Shown piece after piece: positions 22,699 to 34,902 of a stretch of 64,000 bases of DNA. The stretch covers positions 1 to 64,000 of the forward strand of contig NCSJ02000052.1 in the NCBI GenBank assembly GCA_002812745.2. Reading direction: 5' to 3'. Every line of letters begins with the position of its first letter. Position 1 is the first letter of the stretch. Under the pieces are notes generated by a model. That model searched no databases. It was not told the DNA's origin and saw only the letters and a list, made by a program, of their open reading frames with translations. This DNA comes from Scytalidium lignicola. Taxonomy: Eukaryota > Ascomycota > Leotiomycetes. A program made the translations under genes and the position numbers.

Positions 22699-25147
22699 AT
22701 GAAGGCCACACCATTAATCGTGAACTGGCACAATGACAACGCGCCAATATACTCTGCTCACTTTGAGCCGCATGGCAAGGGACGATTAGCAACGGGAGGA
22801 GGCGACACAAACGTTCGAGTATGGATGCAGTCTTCCCGGGATCCGAGAGTTTAAGCTGATTTCTATTGTAGTTATGGCGATTAGAAACCGATGGTGAAGA
22901 TCGCAAGGTTGAATATCTGTCGACCTTGAGTAAACATACTCAAGCTGTGAATGTAGTCCGATGGGCTCCTAAAGGTAGAATGATCAGCTCCCAAGCCTTC
23001 CCAAAATCTTGCTAATTCCCCGCTCCAGGAGAGCTCATTGCATCCGCTGGAGATGACGGCAATGTCATCTTATGGGTTCCCTCTGAAGTTCACAATGCGA
23101 ATGCTGTATTTGGCGGAGATGGAATCGAGGATAAGGAGACATGGCGGACGAAGCATATGTGCCGATCATCAGGTGCTGAAATCTACGATCTCGCATGGTC
23201 ACCGGATGCGCTCTACTTCATAATTGGAAGTATGGATAACGTGGCCAGGATATATAATGCTCAATCGGGTTCGTGATATTGCTTTATTTTTATTTTTAGA
23301 ATCGTATTCTAACACCTGGGGGTTGTTAGGCCAACTTATTCGACAGATTGCGGAGCATCAGCATTATGTACAAGGTGTTGCCTGGGATCCTCTCAACGAA
23401 TATGTTGCGACCCAATCATCAGATCGATCGGTACACATATATACCATGAAGACGAAAGACGGCCAATATGCCCTTGATAATAGAGAGGATCCGAAAAGGA
23501 TTGGTCACAATCTAAAGATGGACCTCCCAGCTCGAAGGATATCCGCAGAGAGCCCAGCTCCTCCGGAAAATGGACTACGCACCCAATTATCAACGGAATC
23601 ATCCAACGCAATAGGTTCGCCAGTTCCTTCTTGTCCCGGGACTCCTACATCTGCAGCATTGCCTATGAACCCTCCAAGTGTGATCACTCACAGTCGAAGA
23701 TCATCCTTTGGCTCGTCAATGTCGATGCGGCGATCTGCATCTCCAGCACCATCACTCCCATTACCTGCTGTCATGCCAATGGAAGCATCACCTAAACCGT
23801 ACAGTGGTCTTGGCGTAAAGAATGCGAATTTATATGCGAATGATACTCTCAAATCATTCTTCCGCCGGCTGACCTTCACCCCAGACGGTAGCCTTTTATT
23901 TACACCTGCGGGTCTATACCAGACACAGCATCGTGCAGCCGACGAAACAGGCAAACCAACCTATGAGGTTATCAACACCGTATACATATATTCAAGAGGA
24001 GGTATCAATAAGCCACCCATTGCTCATTTGCCAGGGCACAAAAAGCCTTCTGTCGTGGTCAAATGTTCTCCAGTGTTTTACACTGTCAGGAAAACCCCCT
24101 CGCCTACAAAGTATATCACAATAGATACAAACTCAGCCGAAGAACCAATGGCTCCGTTGCCAGAGCCAATTGTTCCTAAATCGCCTCCAACATTTAAAGA
24201 GCCACCTTCGTTTGTATCGCATACCGATGATCCCTTTGGAGCTACCCCAAAATCGAAGCCAAATCCGTTGGAGATTGAGACAAATACCGCCTCTGCGGGA
24301 CCTAGTCTAGCATTTTCACTTCCATACCGTATGGTTTATGCTGTTGCCACGGAAGACTCCGTATTACTTTATGATACTGAACAACAGACCCCACTGTGCA
24401 TTGTGAGCAACTTGCATTGTGCCACTTTTACAGATTTGACATGGTAAGATTAACGCAACCTCTGTCCGTTTTGATGGCTGCTAAATGTTTATTTATAGGT
24501 CAAGTGATGGACTTACATTGCTCATGACTTCCTCAGATGGCTTCTGTTCAACTTTGTCATTTAATCTTAGTGAACTAGGCCAAGTATACACCGAAGAAGT
24601 GCCCACGCCAAAACCTAGCACCATTGGAGCAAGTGCGGTTTCTTCCTCCCAAAATACCCCAATGGCGACACCAACGAACGTTGCACCTCCATCTCCATTT
24701 CACAACTCAAATTCTATCCTTAATAGCCACCACCGAACACCGTCAAATACGACAGCTCCTTCTCCTTCAGCTGCCTCTGTCCGCCTTGTCGGCGGTCCGT
24801 CCTCACCCACACGCTCGAACTCGACGTCCTCGGTCACAACGCAAGCATCTACATTTACAAGCTCTTTACCGAACACTATTATTAGCAACCCACCACTTGT
24901 ATCTGGTAGTCTCCCTAGTATATCAGCTACATCCAATTCAAATCCTAGCACTGGCTTCGTATCTAGTATGCCGATAACGACACCGCCGCAGACTCCTAGG
25001 AGTACGGCGAGTAGTGTAAGCGGGATCGGGATGAAAAGAGAGGCTAGTGAGGGCGAAAGAGATGATTCTACACAGGAGAAGAAGAGGAGGCGAATAGCAC
25101 CTACACTCGTTAATACTGATAATACTCAACCAGGCGCTGCAAGTTAA
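22699..25147 (+). CDS. CAC2: chromatin assembly factor 1 subunit B (Cac2/p60), WD40 protein
   Basis: Exons 22699-22818, 22872-22974, 23029-23268, 23330-24443 and 24499-25147 give 741 aa. Cac2 is the middle subunit of CAF-1, which deposits H3-H4 behind replication forks through PCNA. The protein opens MKATPLIVNWHNDNAPIYS, then WD40 blades include GGGDTNVRLW, AVNVVRWAPKGELIASAGDD, IYDLAWSPDALYFIIGSMD and VQGVAWDPLNEYVATQSSD. After a Ser/Pro-rich insertion come two more conserved blades (FFRRLTFTPDGSLLFTPAG; ATFTDLTWSSDGLTLLMTSSDG). The tail is a long low-complexity Ser/Thr/Pro region ending with a basic KKRRR patch. All four introns are 53-61 bp; the third has an unusual GTTCGT donor but joins the frame exactly. 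Confidence 0.96.
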
Positions 25148-27064
25148 GGGAGCGTCGATGAGAGTTGTAAATTCTTGGACGAGAGAGTTGGTGATAAAAG
25201 GAAAGGAATTTTTATATTGGATTGGTGTTTAGGACGGCGGTATTCGGGGAGAAGGGAAACTAAAAAAGTATAGGTTATTCAAGTAATGTGTAACGGCCAG
25301 CCAGACACATAATAGGGGCGTTGTTTATTTGTTAAAGGACTCTTTCTCCTTCCATTTTTGTATAAACAATTAATAGATGGAAGGAGTGCTTTATGCTGTC
25401 TTTATCATAGAGTTTAATTTTATGAATTTATGATGCTTGGGTATGGTGAATTACGAAGTCGGTGGAACTAGGTTAAAACTATCCTTTGGACCTTAAATTC
25501 AATTATCAAATCTATTTAATTATCACTACACTCTTCCTCAAAAGACCAGAGCTAGATAACACTATATTACCACTTTTAGGATTTGGTTACCGTATTATGA
25601 TGGGGGAGATTTAAATTACGCTAGAAAGGAAGAAAGAATGAAAAGATCTCGCTACGGCCACTCTATTTGCCTAGGTAAAATTATGGGTAATTTCCACTCT
25701 GATGTGCAACNAAAAAAAACTTTCCCTATTACGCCATATTATTACATGGGGACGATGGGACGATGGGACGATGTTTGGTTGGACTATTTTGTTTGAATGA
25801 ATGAGGATTGGCTGAAGGGCTGTTAGGCGATTTTAGCGGACGGGAGAAATTAGGTCAGACGCATTATAACTATAAGCACCTTGGTAACTACCTATTAGAA
25901 TACTTGTAATGAGACGGTATAGTACAACTTATTAGACTCTTCTTGTAAATATGCAAAAGTTGTTGCTTTTATCGGTACTTGGTAACAAGAAGAAGCATCA
26001 ACATTCGCCGTTTAGTTACTATATTTAGCAAATAACATAACAGAACTATCTTCGAGCTCACTTATTCTAGCACACTCGTCTCATTACCTCGCCACAATCA
26101 TTATGTACGAAGACTCAATAACGGCCCCAGACATCACCATAATTCACTATTGACAATGTGCTTAGCTAATGCTGCTAATGTAAAGATAAATTAGTACATT
26201 GAATGAGATAACGTTGTTACTCTTACTCTCAGGTTAGTATTAGACTTACAAATTCACTGTATACAAGCTAATCCCCAAGTTATGTAAAAGTTGATCCTTC
26301 AATCGTAAACGAAGTATCTCAACAGAACAAGCTTTAAAACAATCTAGCCAAATGGCGTATGATAACATAAGTAGGCTAACTCATGTAGTCCTTTAGTATC
26401 CATGTTGACTTTGATAGATATGTCCCGTACAAACGAAGAGTTGTTAGCACATATAGACGCATAACTTAAGCAATACAAGCATCCATGATCTCCGGCAGCT
26501 TGGCAGTTCATGGACCGGTTGCTTTCCCACCGAGTTTCTGAAAACAAGATATGAGTCAATGAATTATAACGAAGTAGTTGAACTACTTCGCCAACCTGCA
26601 TTGATCGAAGACAGGGAAGTAAGCACATTCAAGTTAAAAACGGGAAGAGAGCTCGCATATCGAGTTCACTTCAGCTCTCGAAACTCAACACCTGTACGCG
26701 ATGGGGGCTACGAACCTACAGCATTTCGAGGATATTGCAAAGCTAAGATTTTGTTCTTGCCTCCCGGCTCCGTCGGGGTGGCTTAGCTATTCGTTTGACG
26801 TACCAGGCTTTGTCCTCGGCATCGGGCTGTTTTTGCTCGTCAACATTGTTTGAGTTGCAACAACTTACGACTCTAAGGAGATATGCTAGTCGCAAATAAC
26901 TATCAATCAATCAATCAATAATTAGGTGGTCATCACATGTATCTATAACTATTAGTATGTACTGTATATCCTACATTCTCTTCAAGATTTACATGAGTGT
27001 ATGTATTTAGTAGGCCCACTTTATTTTAATTGCATCATTCCATCCACTAATTTTTGTTTTCCCC
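25148..27064. other. intergenic, AT-rich
   Basis: It lies between convergent CAC2 and the SSADH gene. It contains a triplicated 8-bp repeat (25749-25772), an isolated N at 25711, a 21-bp near-perfect palindrome at 26570-26590 (CGAAGTAGTT-G-AACTACTTCG) and a short CAAT-type tetranucleotide run near 26902-26920. An open frame at 26559-26786 has no recognisable domain. No gene is supported. Confidence 0.55.
25749..25772. repeat. 8-bp tandem repeat GGGACGAT x3
   Basis: Three exact copies of GGGACGAT lie in AT-rich intergenic DNA. Confidence 0.9.
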
Positions 27065-28806
27065 TTAAATTTGCAAAGGCTGACTGTTTCCTCCCAAGGT
27101 AACCATCTTAATAGTCTGGTACTCCTGAATCCCATACAAACTACCCTCTCTTCCGAAACCAGACTGCTTAACGCCACCAAATGGTGCTGCAGTATCGCTA
27201 ATAATCCCTGTATTAACACCCACCATTCCAACTTCCAAAGCTTCCGCAACTCTATAGACACGTTGAATATCCCTACTAAAGAAGTATCCAGCGAGACCAA
27301 CTTCGCTCGCGTTGGCCAACTTCACAACGTCTTCCTCGGTATCGAACTTGAAGAGTCCAGCAACGGGACCAAAGGTCTCCTCCTTGGCAATTGCCATGTC
27401 AGCAGTCAAGCCAGTGATAACGGTTGGCTGGAAGAAATTCGATCCGACGTCAGGAAGTCTTTGGCCTCCTTGAATGACCTTGGCGCCCTTCTGTTCTGCA
27501 TCTTTAACATGTGCCTCAACTTTGTTAACAGCTCGATCATGGATCAGTGGGCCGTGGGTAACACCCTCGGTGTATCCGTTTCCGACATTGAATTCCTTAA
27601 CCTTGGCAGCAATCTTTTGAGCGAATTGATCGTAGACGCCAGCCTGAACGTAGAGCCTATTCGCACAAACGCATGTCTGCCCCGAGCTGCGAAATTTAGA
27701 TGCAATAGCACCAGTAACCGCGGAATCAATATCAGCATCATCGAATACAATAAACGGTGAGTTTCCTCCTAGTTCAAATGATAACTTCTTCAACGTCGAG
27801 CTCGACTGCTTCATGAGCAACTTTCCGACTGGTGTGGAGCCTGTGAATGAGACTTTCTTGACAGTAGGTGAAGTGCAAAGGAGTTCGCCTATTGCTGGGG
27901 TGTTTTTAAGTGTGGTTACAAAGTTTACAACACCCTTTGGAATGCCAGCTCGGTGAGCCAGTTCGGCCAACGCTAGAGCGGTGAACGGTGTCTCGCCAGG
28001 TGATTTAGCTACCACTGTGCAGCCAGCTGCAAGAGCGGGACCGATCTTTCTAGTCACCATAGCAGCGGGGAAGTTCCATCTACCTGTACTATTAGTGGCG
28101 TATCCAATAAAGGAGCTAAGGGTTGAGAAGGGAACCTACGGGGTGATAAGACCACAGACTCCAACGGGTTCCTTGATCGTAAATACTCTGTTACCGGGAA
28201 TTGAAGCGGGGATAGTATCTCCGTATGCTCTTGGAGCTTCCTCACTAAACCATTCGAGGAAGTTTGCTGCATACACAGCTTCTCCCCTAGCATCGGCTAG
28301 AGGCTTGCCATTCTCCCATGTAATAAGCTTCGCAATGTCTTCTGAGTTCTCCATCAGGAGATCGTACCATTTTCGAAGTAACTTTGAACGCTCACGACCA
28401 GTTTTGGATCGAAAAGCCGGGAAGGCGGCAGCGGCTGCGTCGATGGCGGTTTGGGTATCTTCTATGTCAAATTCTGGACAGGTGCCGATGAGTTGGCCAG
28501 TTGCAGGATCTATTTACAAGAGTTTCATTAGCATGGTGTCTTAATAGAAATATATATTATTGGTGGTTGAATGATCATACCGTGCACTTCAAACGTCTTG
28601 CCGGATTTCGCCTTCACCCACTCCCCATTGACGTAAGACACATCCGTCTTGAACAAGCTTGGATCATTGAGCTTCGGCGGCGCAGGAGACATGTTGGATG
28701 AATAATTCCGTGAATATATAGTAGGTAATGAGTATCTCTGGAAGCAAGATTGAGCTGTTCTTGCGCTCCGTGCAGCTTTTGTAGCTGTACGAAGGAGGGA
28801 GGTCAT
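27065..28806 (-). CDS. UGA2: succinate-semialdehyde dehydrogenase (ALDH family)
   Basis: Exons on the minus strand are 28806-28581, 28509-28140 and 28079-27065, encoding 536 aa. The enzyme oxidises succinic semialdehyde to succinate with NAD(P)+, the last step of the GABA shunt. The ALDH signature LSFELGGNSP supplies the general-base Glu (about 301), and SSGQTCVCANR the catalytic Cys (about 335). The GSTPVGK nucleotide-binding stretch and C-terminal EYQTIKMVTLGG are also present. The GQTCVCANR form, with a second Cys two residues after the catalytic one, is characteristic of SSADH and GabD enzymes. The first 38 residues are Arg/Ser/Thr-rich with few acids, which suggests a mitochondrial targeting peptide; a second in-frame Met follows it (MSPAPP), so dual localisation is possible. 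Introns are 71 and 60 bp. Confidence 0.95.
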
Positions 28807-30243
28807 GGTGAGTATGATGGAATTATTAAGTGGGGTGTTGAAGATAATCTCCCGGTGGAAGAAAATAGATCTAGCGCGCCGAGTGTAGGAACGTCATTGA
28901 TTTTTAAGCTTTAATCAGCTCAATTGAGTCGATTGGGGCAAAAGTTTGTTGGAGGTGATTACTTGTCTTTATTGTTGGAGGGGAAGATCCTAACTATCGC
29001 AGTTGGCAAGCTATCTCCTTGATCGGTGGGGTTGGGGTAAATGCCTAATATTTGAGGCATCAGAGTGTTGGCACCTCGGTAGTTACCCCAAAATGAGCTG
29101 GTGGGGTATGATACAGCATCTACTGATATGTTTCTACTGAATGTTAACAGTGCTCAAAAGTTATTTCTGAACCGTTTAAAGAGATATTTGTCGAACTATT
29201 TTTGAAAGAGGATTACTAGTCTTGATAGTTAAATAAGTTCAGATGACTTACAAGTTACAAAGGTGTGGTAATTATTGCCCCATTTTTTGTGTCAAAAACA
29301 CTGTTTTGGTAGACAGCGGATGTCCCGTAAGACGGAGTGTTCCGCTTGACCCTTTGGTTAAGTTCATTAGAATCTAGAAATAACTCTGATGAAGCAATCC
29401 TGTATTATGACAATTTCAACGGACTCGAGAGAGATCCAGAACTTGGAGCTCCGTCTGTTTTCATAGCAACAATGAAATAACAGCCGCAATAACAACGGTA
29501 TATCACGAATAATTCGATACAACTATCATCATTCTTATTACCATTACCTCATCGTCAATCGTCCTCAACTCCGCGCTCACCGTTGACTTCATCCAAAAAA
29601 GGGCAAACGGCGAATATATCGGCCTGGAAGCTGTTGGACTCGGCGAAATGTTAACGCGCGCATCATCGCCAACTTCCTTAATTGCTTGGTGCTGCGGGGA
29701 ACTTTTGGCAGGGATGGAAGGTATCATGTACTGTACAACCAAAACAAACAAAAAAGCTTCACGGTCCGCCTCCATCTCCTCGCATCACGTCGCCACATAA
29801 AGCTTGAGCAGGCCACCGGGAGTCCTTGGCCCGGTGCCTGGCTGCTTGGCCTGCCCTGATTCCCCGCAGTCTTGCTCCATCGCCTGGATGATGGTTCGTC
29901 TTCAAATCCCCTGCGGACGACAGCTATCGGCCCGTCATGTCAATCATGTCAGCGACAGCCCTTGCGATAGGCGGCCAAATAGTAACATAGTAGACGCACT
30001 CTGGAGAATCTTATTTCCATCTGGAGATGGCTGATGGCCTGCCAGGAACACATCGTCCGGTTCCAGGGTGAATGACGCTCCTCTCCCTTTTTTTTCCGTT
30101 ATAAAAGCCCCTCCCCGGCTTTCCCAGGGAACTCAAGAATGTTTTCGTTACTCTAGAAGTTACCTTGGCTTCTCTTCTATTCATTCTCATTGGTTGCAAT
30201 TGAGTTCATTTCGTGAATTGTTGAGCCTCAATCATCCTGAGAA
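28807..30243. other. intergenic between divergent SSADH and GH79 genes
   Basis: About 1.4 kb with no supported gene. The right end carries a TATA box for the GH79 gene. Small open frames near 29503-29775 and 29804-30034 show no family resemblance. Confidence 0.55.
30100..30106 (+). promoter_or_regulatory. TATA box of the GH79 gene
   Basis: TATAAAA sits 144 bp upstream of the GH79 start codon, in a C/T-rich context typical of regulated, secreted-enzyme promoters. Confidence 0.55.
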
Positions 30244-31994
30244 ATGGATTTCAAAATGGCCCCATTGAAGAGCCTGTTGACGCTGGCTAACCTGGCCCTG
30301 CTTGTAAGCGGTACTGCGATACCAGCAAATTCCGTGACTGTGTCTGGAAAGCCACCAGCAGGTGCAAGTGCACCAGTTCCAGAAGCTTTCGTCAGCTACT
30401 CACTTGAATTTGCCTTCTTTCCGGATTTTGCAGGTATATACTCATATACCTACCCATAGTTCAAGCCGGCTACGGACTCATTTGGATCACAGGAAATCGA
30501 TCATCACCAAATAAATTCTCAGACAACCTCCTTAGCAATATTGGCAATATAATTGGCACTAAGCCCTATATCCGCGTAGGAGGAAACACTCAGGACTACG
30601 CCATCTTCAACGAGAGCCTCCCAGTAGCAACACTGGGAATTGTCAATCCTGCAAGATCTCCGGATTATCCTACTACATTGCACATTGGGCCATCCTACTT
30701 TGAATCCTACAGCACATGGCCAAATACCAAGTTCATTCACGGTTTCAATCTAGGACAGGCAGGCAACAACACCATTGGATGGGAGTCTCTCGTGCAGACA
30801 GTACCATATGCTTGCAAGGCATTGGAAGGAGGGAAGCTTCTCTGGTGGGAATACGGCAATGAACCAGATCTATACTCCACTTCGGCACAGGGACCAGTTC
30901 GTCCGCCTTCGTGGAATGAAACCACGTATGTTGCCCAATGGTTGGAAGGCAGTCGAGCTATCAAGGCTGGCATTGCAAAAGCATGCCCGAACCTGCTTTC
31001 AAAATCGTCGTATGGCTATCTAGCCCCTTCATTTGCTGGTACAAACGGTCATCTCAAGCCTCTCACAACCTGGCAGGATGGCCTAGATGCCGATAATGAT
31101 ATTAAGCTAATCTCATCTCACAAGTATGGGACTATCTACTCTCTCTTCCTCTTCTCTTTTACAAAGTTGTATCTACTAACATGTCTCTAAAGCTACATTG
31201 GTGGTGCAACTCAACCTGGCGTCACCCTTCAGGGAACTCTAATGAACCACACAATGTCTGTGAACTCAGCCACAACCCAAGCCAACCTTGGGAATGCCCT
31301 CTCCTACACCGGCATCCCATTCATCCTAGGTGAAATGAACAGTCTCTACAACCAAGGTGCTCCCGGCCTCTCCAACTCCTTTGGCGCAGCTCTTTGGGGC
31401 ATAGATTTCAATCTCTACTGCGCTAGCCTTGGCATCCGTCGCACACATATGCATCAAGGCACCGACTACCGATATGCGAGCTGGCAGCCAATTGAGACCT
31501 CCAAGACAGCCAAGGGCACAAAACCACCGTATTACGGGAATATTGCTGTTGCAGCCATGATGGGCGATCTTACGAGGAATAAGGTTCAGATTGCGAATAT
31601 TCCCTTGAGCACAAGCTACGATGCTGCTTACGCTGCTTACGAAAACGGCAGATTAGCAAGAGTCATCGTCATTAATATGAGAGAGTATAACTATACGGTC
31701 AACGGTACTTCAGACGTTCCTAATCCTGTTAAGCGGCCTTCGCAGACCTACACTTTCCAGCTCCCCACGAATGTTTTCGGGGAGGCGAAGGTCCAGACCC
31801 TTCATGCCAATGGAAGCGACGCAATCACTGGGATTACCTGGGATGGTATCAGCTATAACTATGAGCTTGATGATGGAAAGCCAGTCAGACTAAGGAACAT
31901 TACAACTGGCGAAAGGGTACCTGTTTGGGCAGGCAAGGTCAGCGTGAATGTGCAGGATTCAAGTGCTGTTATTTTGAATGTGCCTCTTCTGTAA
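30244..31994 (+). CDS. secreted GH79 beta-glucuronidase-like glycoside hydrolase
   Basis: Exons 30244-30433, 30493-31123 and 31193-31994 encode 540 aa. GH79 enzymes are retaining glycosidases acting on beta-glucuronides, including 4-O-methyl-glucuronic acid on arabinogalactan proteins. The N-terminus (about residues 1-26) is a signal peptide with the core LLTLANLALLVSG. The (beta/alpha)8 domain includes YIRVGGNTQDYA, the acid/base Glu of YGNEPD (about 187), the HNYIGGATQPGV segment rebuilt by splicing, and the nucleophile Glu of ILGEMNSLY (about 321). A C-terminal beta domain ends near SAVILNVPLL. Several N-x-S/T sites fit secretion. The second intron has a perfect TACTAAC branch site. An in-frame ATG at 30256 is an alternative start. 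It probably acts on plant cell-wall polymers; the exact substrate is inferred. Confidence 0.93.
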
Positions 31995-33025
31995 TTAGTT
32001 CATAGGCAATAATCAGCATTGTGCTCTTGTGAATAGGAATCTATATAAACCAAAAGCAGGAGAAGTCAACATAAGAAGGATAGTTATAATTCATGATATG
32101 ACCTTTACTAGGTGTACTCATGCACCATAAGTATCTATTTTTCTATAATCGAAAGTGAAACATAATTGTGGAGTTTTTCCTACGTAATTTCTGCAAGTTG
32201 GGACCTATTCTAATTAGTCAGCAGGTTGTATTTGAAAGTGATCTCATTGGTTAGCTAGAGCACGGCCGTTAGCCATTCACACGTCACCCAAGCGGCCGGA
32301 GGGGTCATGCAGAGGAGTATCAAAAACCCTGAACTTACTGTATTCCTCTGAGTGCGAAGCACCCCCTGCGAGTAGCAAGCTTTGCTTGTTTTTCTTCTTC
32401 TTCTCTTTCTACCGTAGATGTCGTTTCTTTTTATCTGTTAACTCGTAAGCTCTGAATGCGTGAATGCGAGCTTCCAGGGGTCCAGTAAGCCAGTGCAGTT
32501 TCGCGAGACATCATTGGCCATAGCCATAAAGAGCAACGCAAACTATCGGAGCTTTATATATTTGCAAGAGCCCGACAGGAGTATATGATTTGACTATAAT
32601 TGCTAACCATATTCAGTAACCAGTTCGCGAGAGAGCTGCGGCTAATGAGATCAGGTGATAGTAGCCTCGGCACTAGCCGTTCAGCGCATAAACGGCAGTC
32701 ATATCACATATAAATTGTATGGAACAATGTATAATGTATTAGTTTGTTGCATGATTACCGTACGGCCTAGCCATGAAAATGCTTTTATAACTTACTAGCC
32801 CGAAATTACATAAACAGCCCGATTCCTGACACCCCTGACAAGGCCATTAGAGACCGGGAGCGGAAGCAAAAGCGTTTAACAGATCCGTTGCTTAGCATGT
32901 GAGGTAAATATATAAAAGTCCAAGTTTTCTTTTCATCTCTCGTTGTCGAAATCNTTTTTTTTGTCTCATTCCTGGTTAGAATTACATAGCCATACTCAAA
33001 AAGAAAGGAAACGAATTGTTCAGAA
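31995..33025. other. intergenic, nothing recognised
   Basis: AT-rich spacer of about 1 kb upstream of the methyltransferase gene, with a single N at 32954. No coding frame, RNA gene or clear repeat is supported. Confidence 0.55.
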
Positions 33026-34107
33026 ATGGCGGAGCTAGATGTTCTGGAACAAGATGGCAAACCCACGGATCTTTTTTCTAAAGAGAAGAGGTGGTATATT
33101 AAGGACATCAAGGACCAAGTTACTCCAGAAGGAAGGAAATTGCTCGAGGAGTATAGTCGGATTCCTAAGGATGAGATTGATGATCATATATATAAGATGG
33201 TATGAAAAGCTCACTTCATTTTCCCCCTTCCTTATGCATCCATAGACCTATTGGGAGCTCAGTATATCATCTTATACTGTGTCCCTAAATTCTATTAATC
33301 TCTGGATCTTTTATCCCAATTGAAGTTAACTAGAACTAACATGGCTCTCTCTCTCTTTTTCTACAGCGCGACATCCTCTGGTTCAAAGCTCCCTTCCCTT
33401 GTGTAGGAAAATTCCAGTTCCTCTCCATTCGCCTTCTCAAACACCCATTCTACCCCACGCTTCTCAACATGCTGAAATCCAAACCCGACAAGAAACTTCT
33501 CGACCTCGGATGCTGCGTGGGTCAAGAACTGCGCTCTCTAGCTTACAACGGTGTTCCATCTGCCAATCTGTACGGCAGCGATCTGATCGACACATATCTC
33601 ACCACGTCGTATGAGTTATTCAATGACAAGGACTCCTTTAAGGGGACTCTTGTACCTGCTGATGCCTTTTCCAGTACGATTTGGGAGAAAGAGTGGAAGG
33701 GGTGGGAGGGAAGCTTTGATGTTGTGCATACTGGGTTGTTCCTGCACTTGTTTTCCTGGGAGAGACAGGTTATCCTTTGCCAGCACATTATCAAGTTGCT
33801 GAAGACTAGTAAGGGACAAGGGGAGAATGATGGAGTTGTCTTTCTCGGTGAAATGCTTGGTCTTGAAGGTGGTGGGGAGAAGGAAACGGGGATCAAGGGA
33901 AGTGGTGGAGTGCAACATGTGGTGTTTTTGCATGATGTAGATAGTATGAGGAAACTATGGGATGAGGCTGCGGAGAAGACTGGGACGGCTGGGCAGTGGA
34001 AGGTCGACGGGAAGTTGAATATTGGGGGGAAGTATGCTATGGCTGCGAGTAGCTTCTTCCAAGGTGAGGGGGTTGGTTGGTTTGTCTTCACGATTGAGCG
34101 AGTTTAA
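33026..34107 (+). CDS. class I SAM-dependent methyltransferase, fungal secondary-metabolite type
   Basis: Exons 33026-33199 and 33367-34107 (167-bp intron) encode 304 aa. Motif I, the SAM-binding glycine loop, is LLDLGCCVGQELRSLA; the acidic motif II follows at NLYGSDLI, and the post-I region FDVVHTGLFLHLFSW matches the class I fold. The LGCCVGQ spelling with two cysteines and the N-terminal YSRIPKDEIDDHI helix recall the AusD-like methyltransferases that tailor fungal meroterpenoids and related metabolites. No polyketide synthase, terpene cyclase or P450 lies next to it, so it is an orphan here and its substrate is unknown. The C-terminus (GWFVFTIERV) closes the Rossmann sheet, so the protein appears complete. 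Confidence 0.88.
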
Positions 34108-34902
34108 TGTCATGGTGGGAATGACTCTGCGTTTAGAAAGCACATTAAAATCTAGGATTGATCGGTATTTAGTTTGAAGGTGTATTTTCGCCATACGAAT
34201 CAACACTTCTAAAAACCTTCCATGAATAATGTGGGCATTCATCCTTGGCCACCAAGTAAGGCGGACAAGTTATATGTTGAAGGACTTCGTTCTGAAATAA
34301 CAAGATAGTATGGTTGTAAAGTCTGTTCCCTGGATTGGAGAAATCGTGTTTATTAATCTAATACGCAACAAGACCTTGACTTTCCAACCTTGCCATTTAA
34401 TTAGCTCAGGGGTTATATCAGAGGAGAAAAGATCGTTCCCTGGCCGACAAACGGGTCAACTAACTCCCCGAGAAGAAATATTTATTAGATATATATCCCT
34501 TGACTAGTTAAGGAGTGGGTTATTTTAATCTATCCCTTAGTATACACTATTTCTTGAATAGGTTGTTGGTTTATTCTGCAGATACTGTCTGATATGAGGG
34601 CATTCACAAGTTTAGTATGAGCAGTTGGGTGGTTGATAACTCGAAAACGCTCCTCTGAGTTCACATTATCGTTGCTGTATGTGTATCATAAACACTTAAT
34701 TCAGTAGCAGCAGGGTGGTAAGCGCATTATGTTAAATCAATAGAGTAGATGACATTGAAATGCAGTTCACAGGTTGATGTGTTATAAATGGAGGTATATA
34801 ATTAGTCTCAGATCCTATACAGATCCACTAAAGAGTTATACGAAATCTCTGATCAAAACTTCACTTTTTAGACACCTTGGCCTGTTTTCCAATTCTACCG
34901 CA
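34108..34902. other. intergenic, nothing recognised
   Basis: AT-rich DNA between the convergent methyltransferase and GH36 genes. No repeat or gene is supported. Confidence 0.55.

Noticed and set aside
26559..26786. 75-codon plus-strand frame beginning MNYNEVVELLRQP
   Set aside because: It starts inside a small palindrome, has no recognisable domain and sits in AT-rich spacer; chance is the simpler explanation.
27071..27760. 229-codon plus-strand open frame opposite the SSADH gene
   Set aside because: It is antisense to a well-supported ALDH exon with catalytic motifs; the frame is open only as a by-product of that gene's codon use.
33543..34091. 182-codon minus-strand open frame opposite the methyltransferase
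   Set aside because: Antisense shadow of a conserved exon; the composition is Pro/Ser-rich without a domain.
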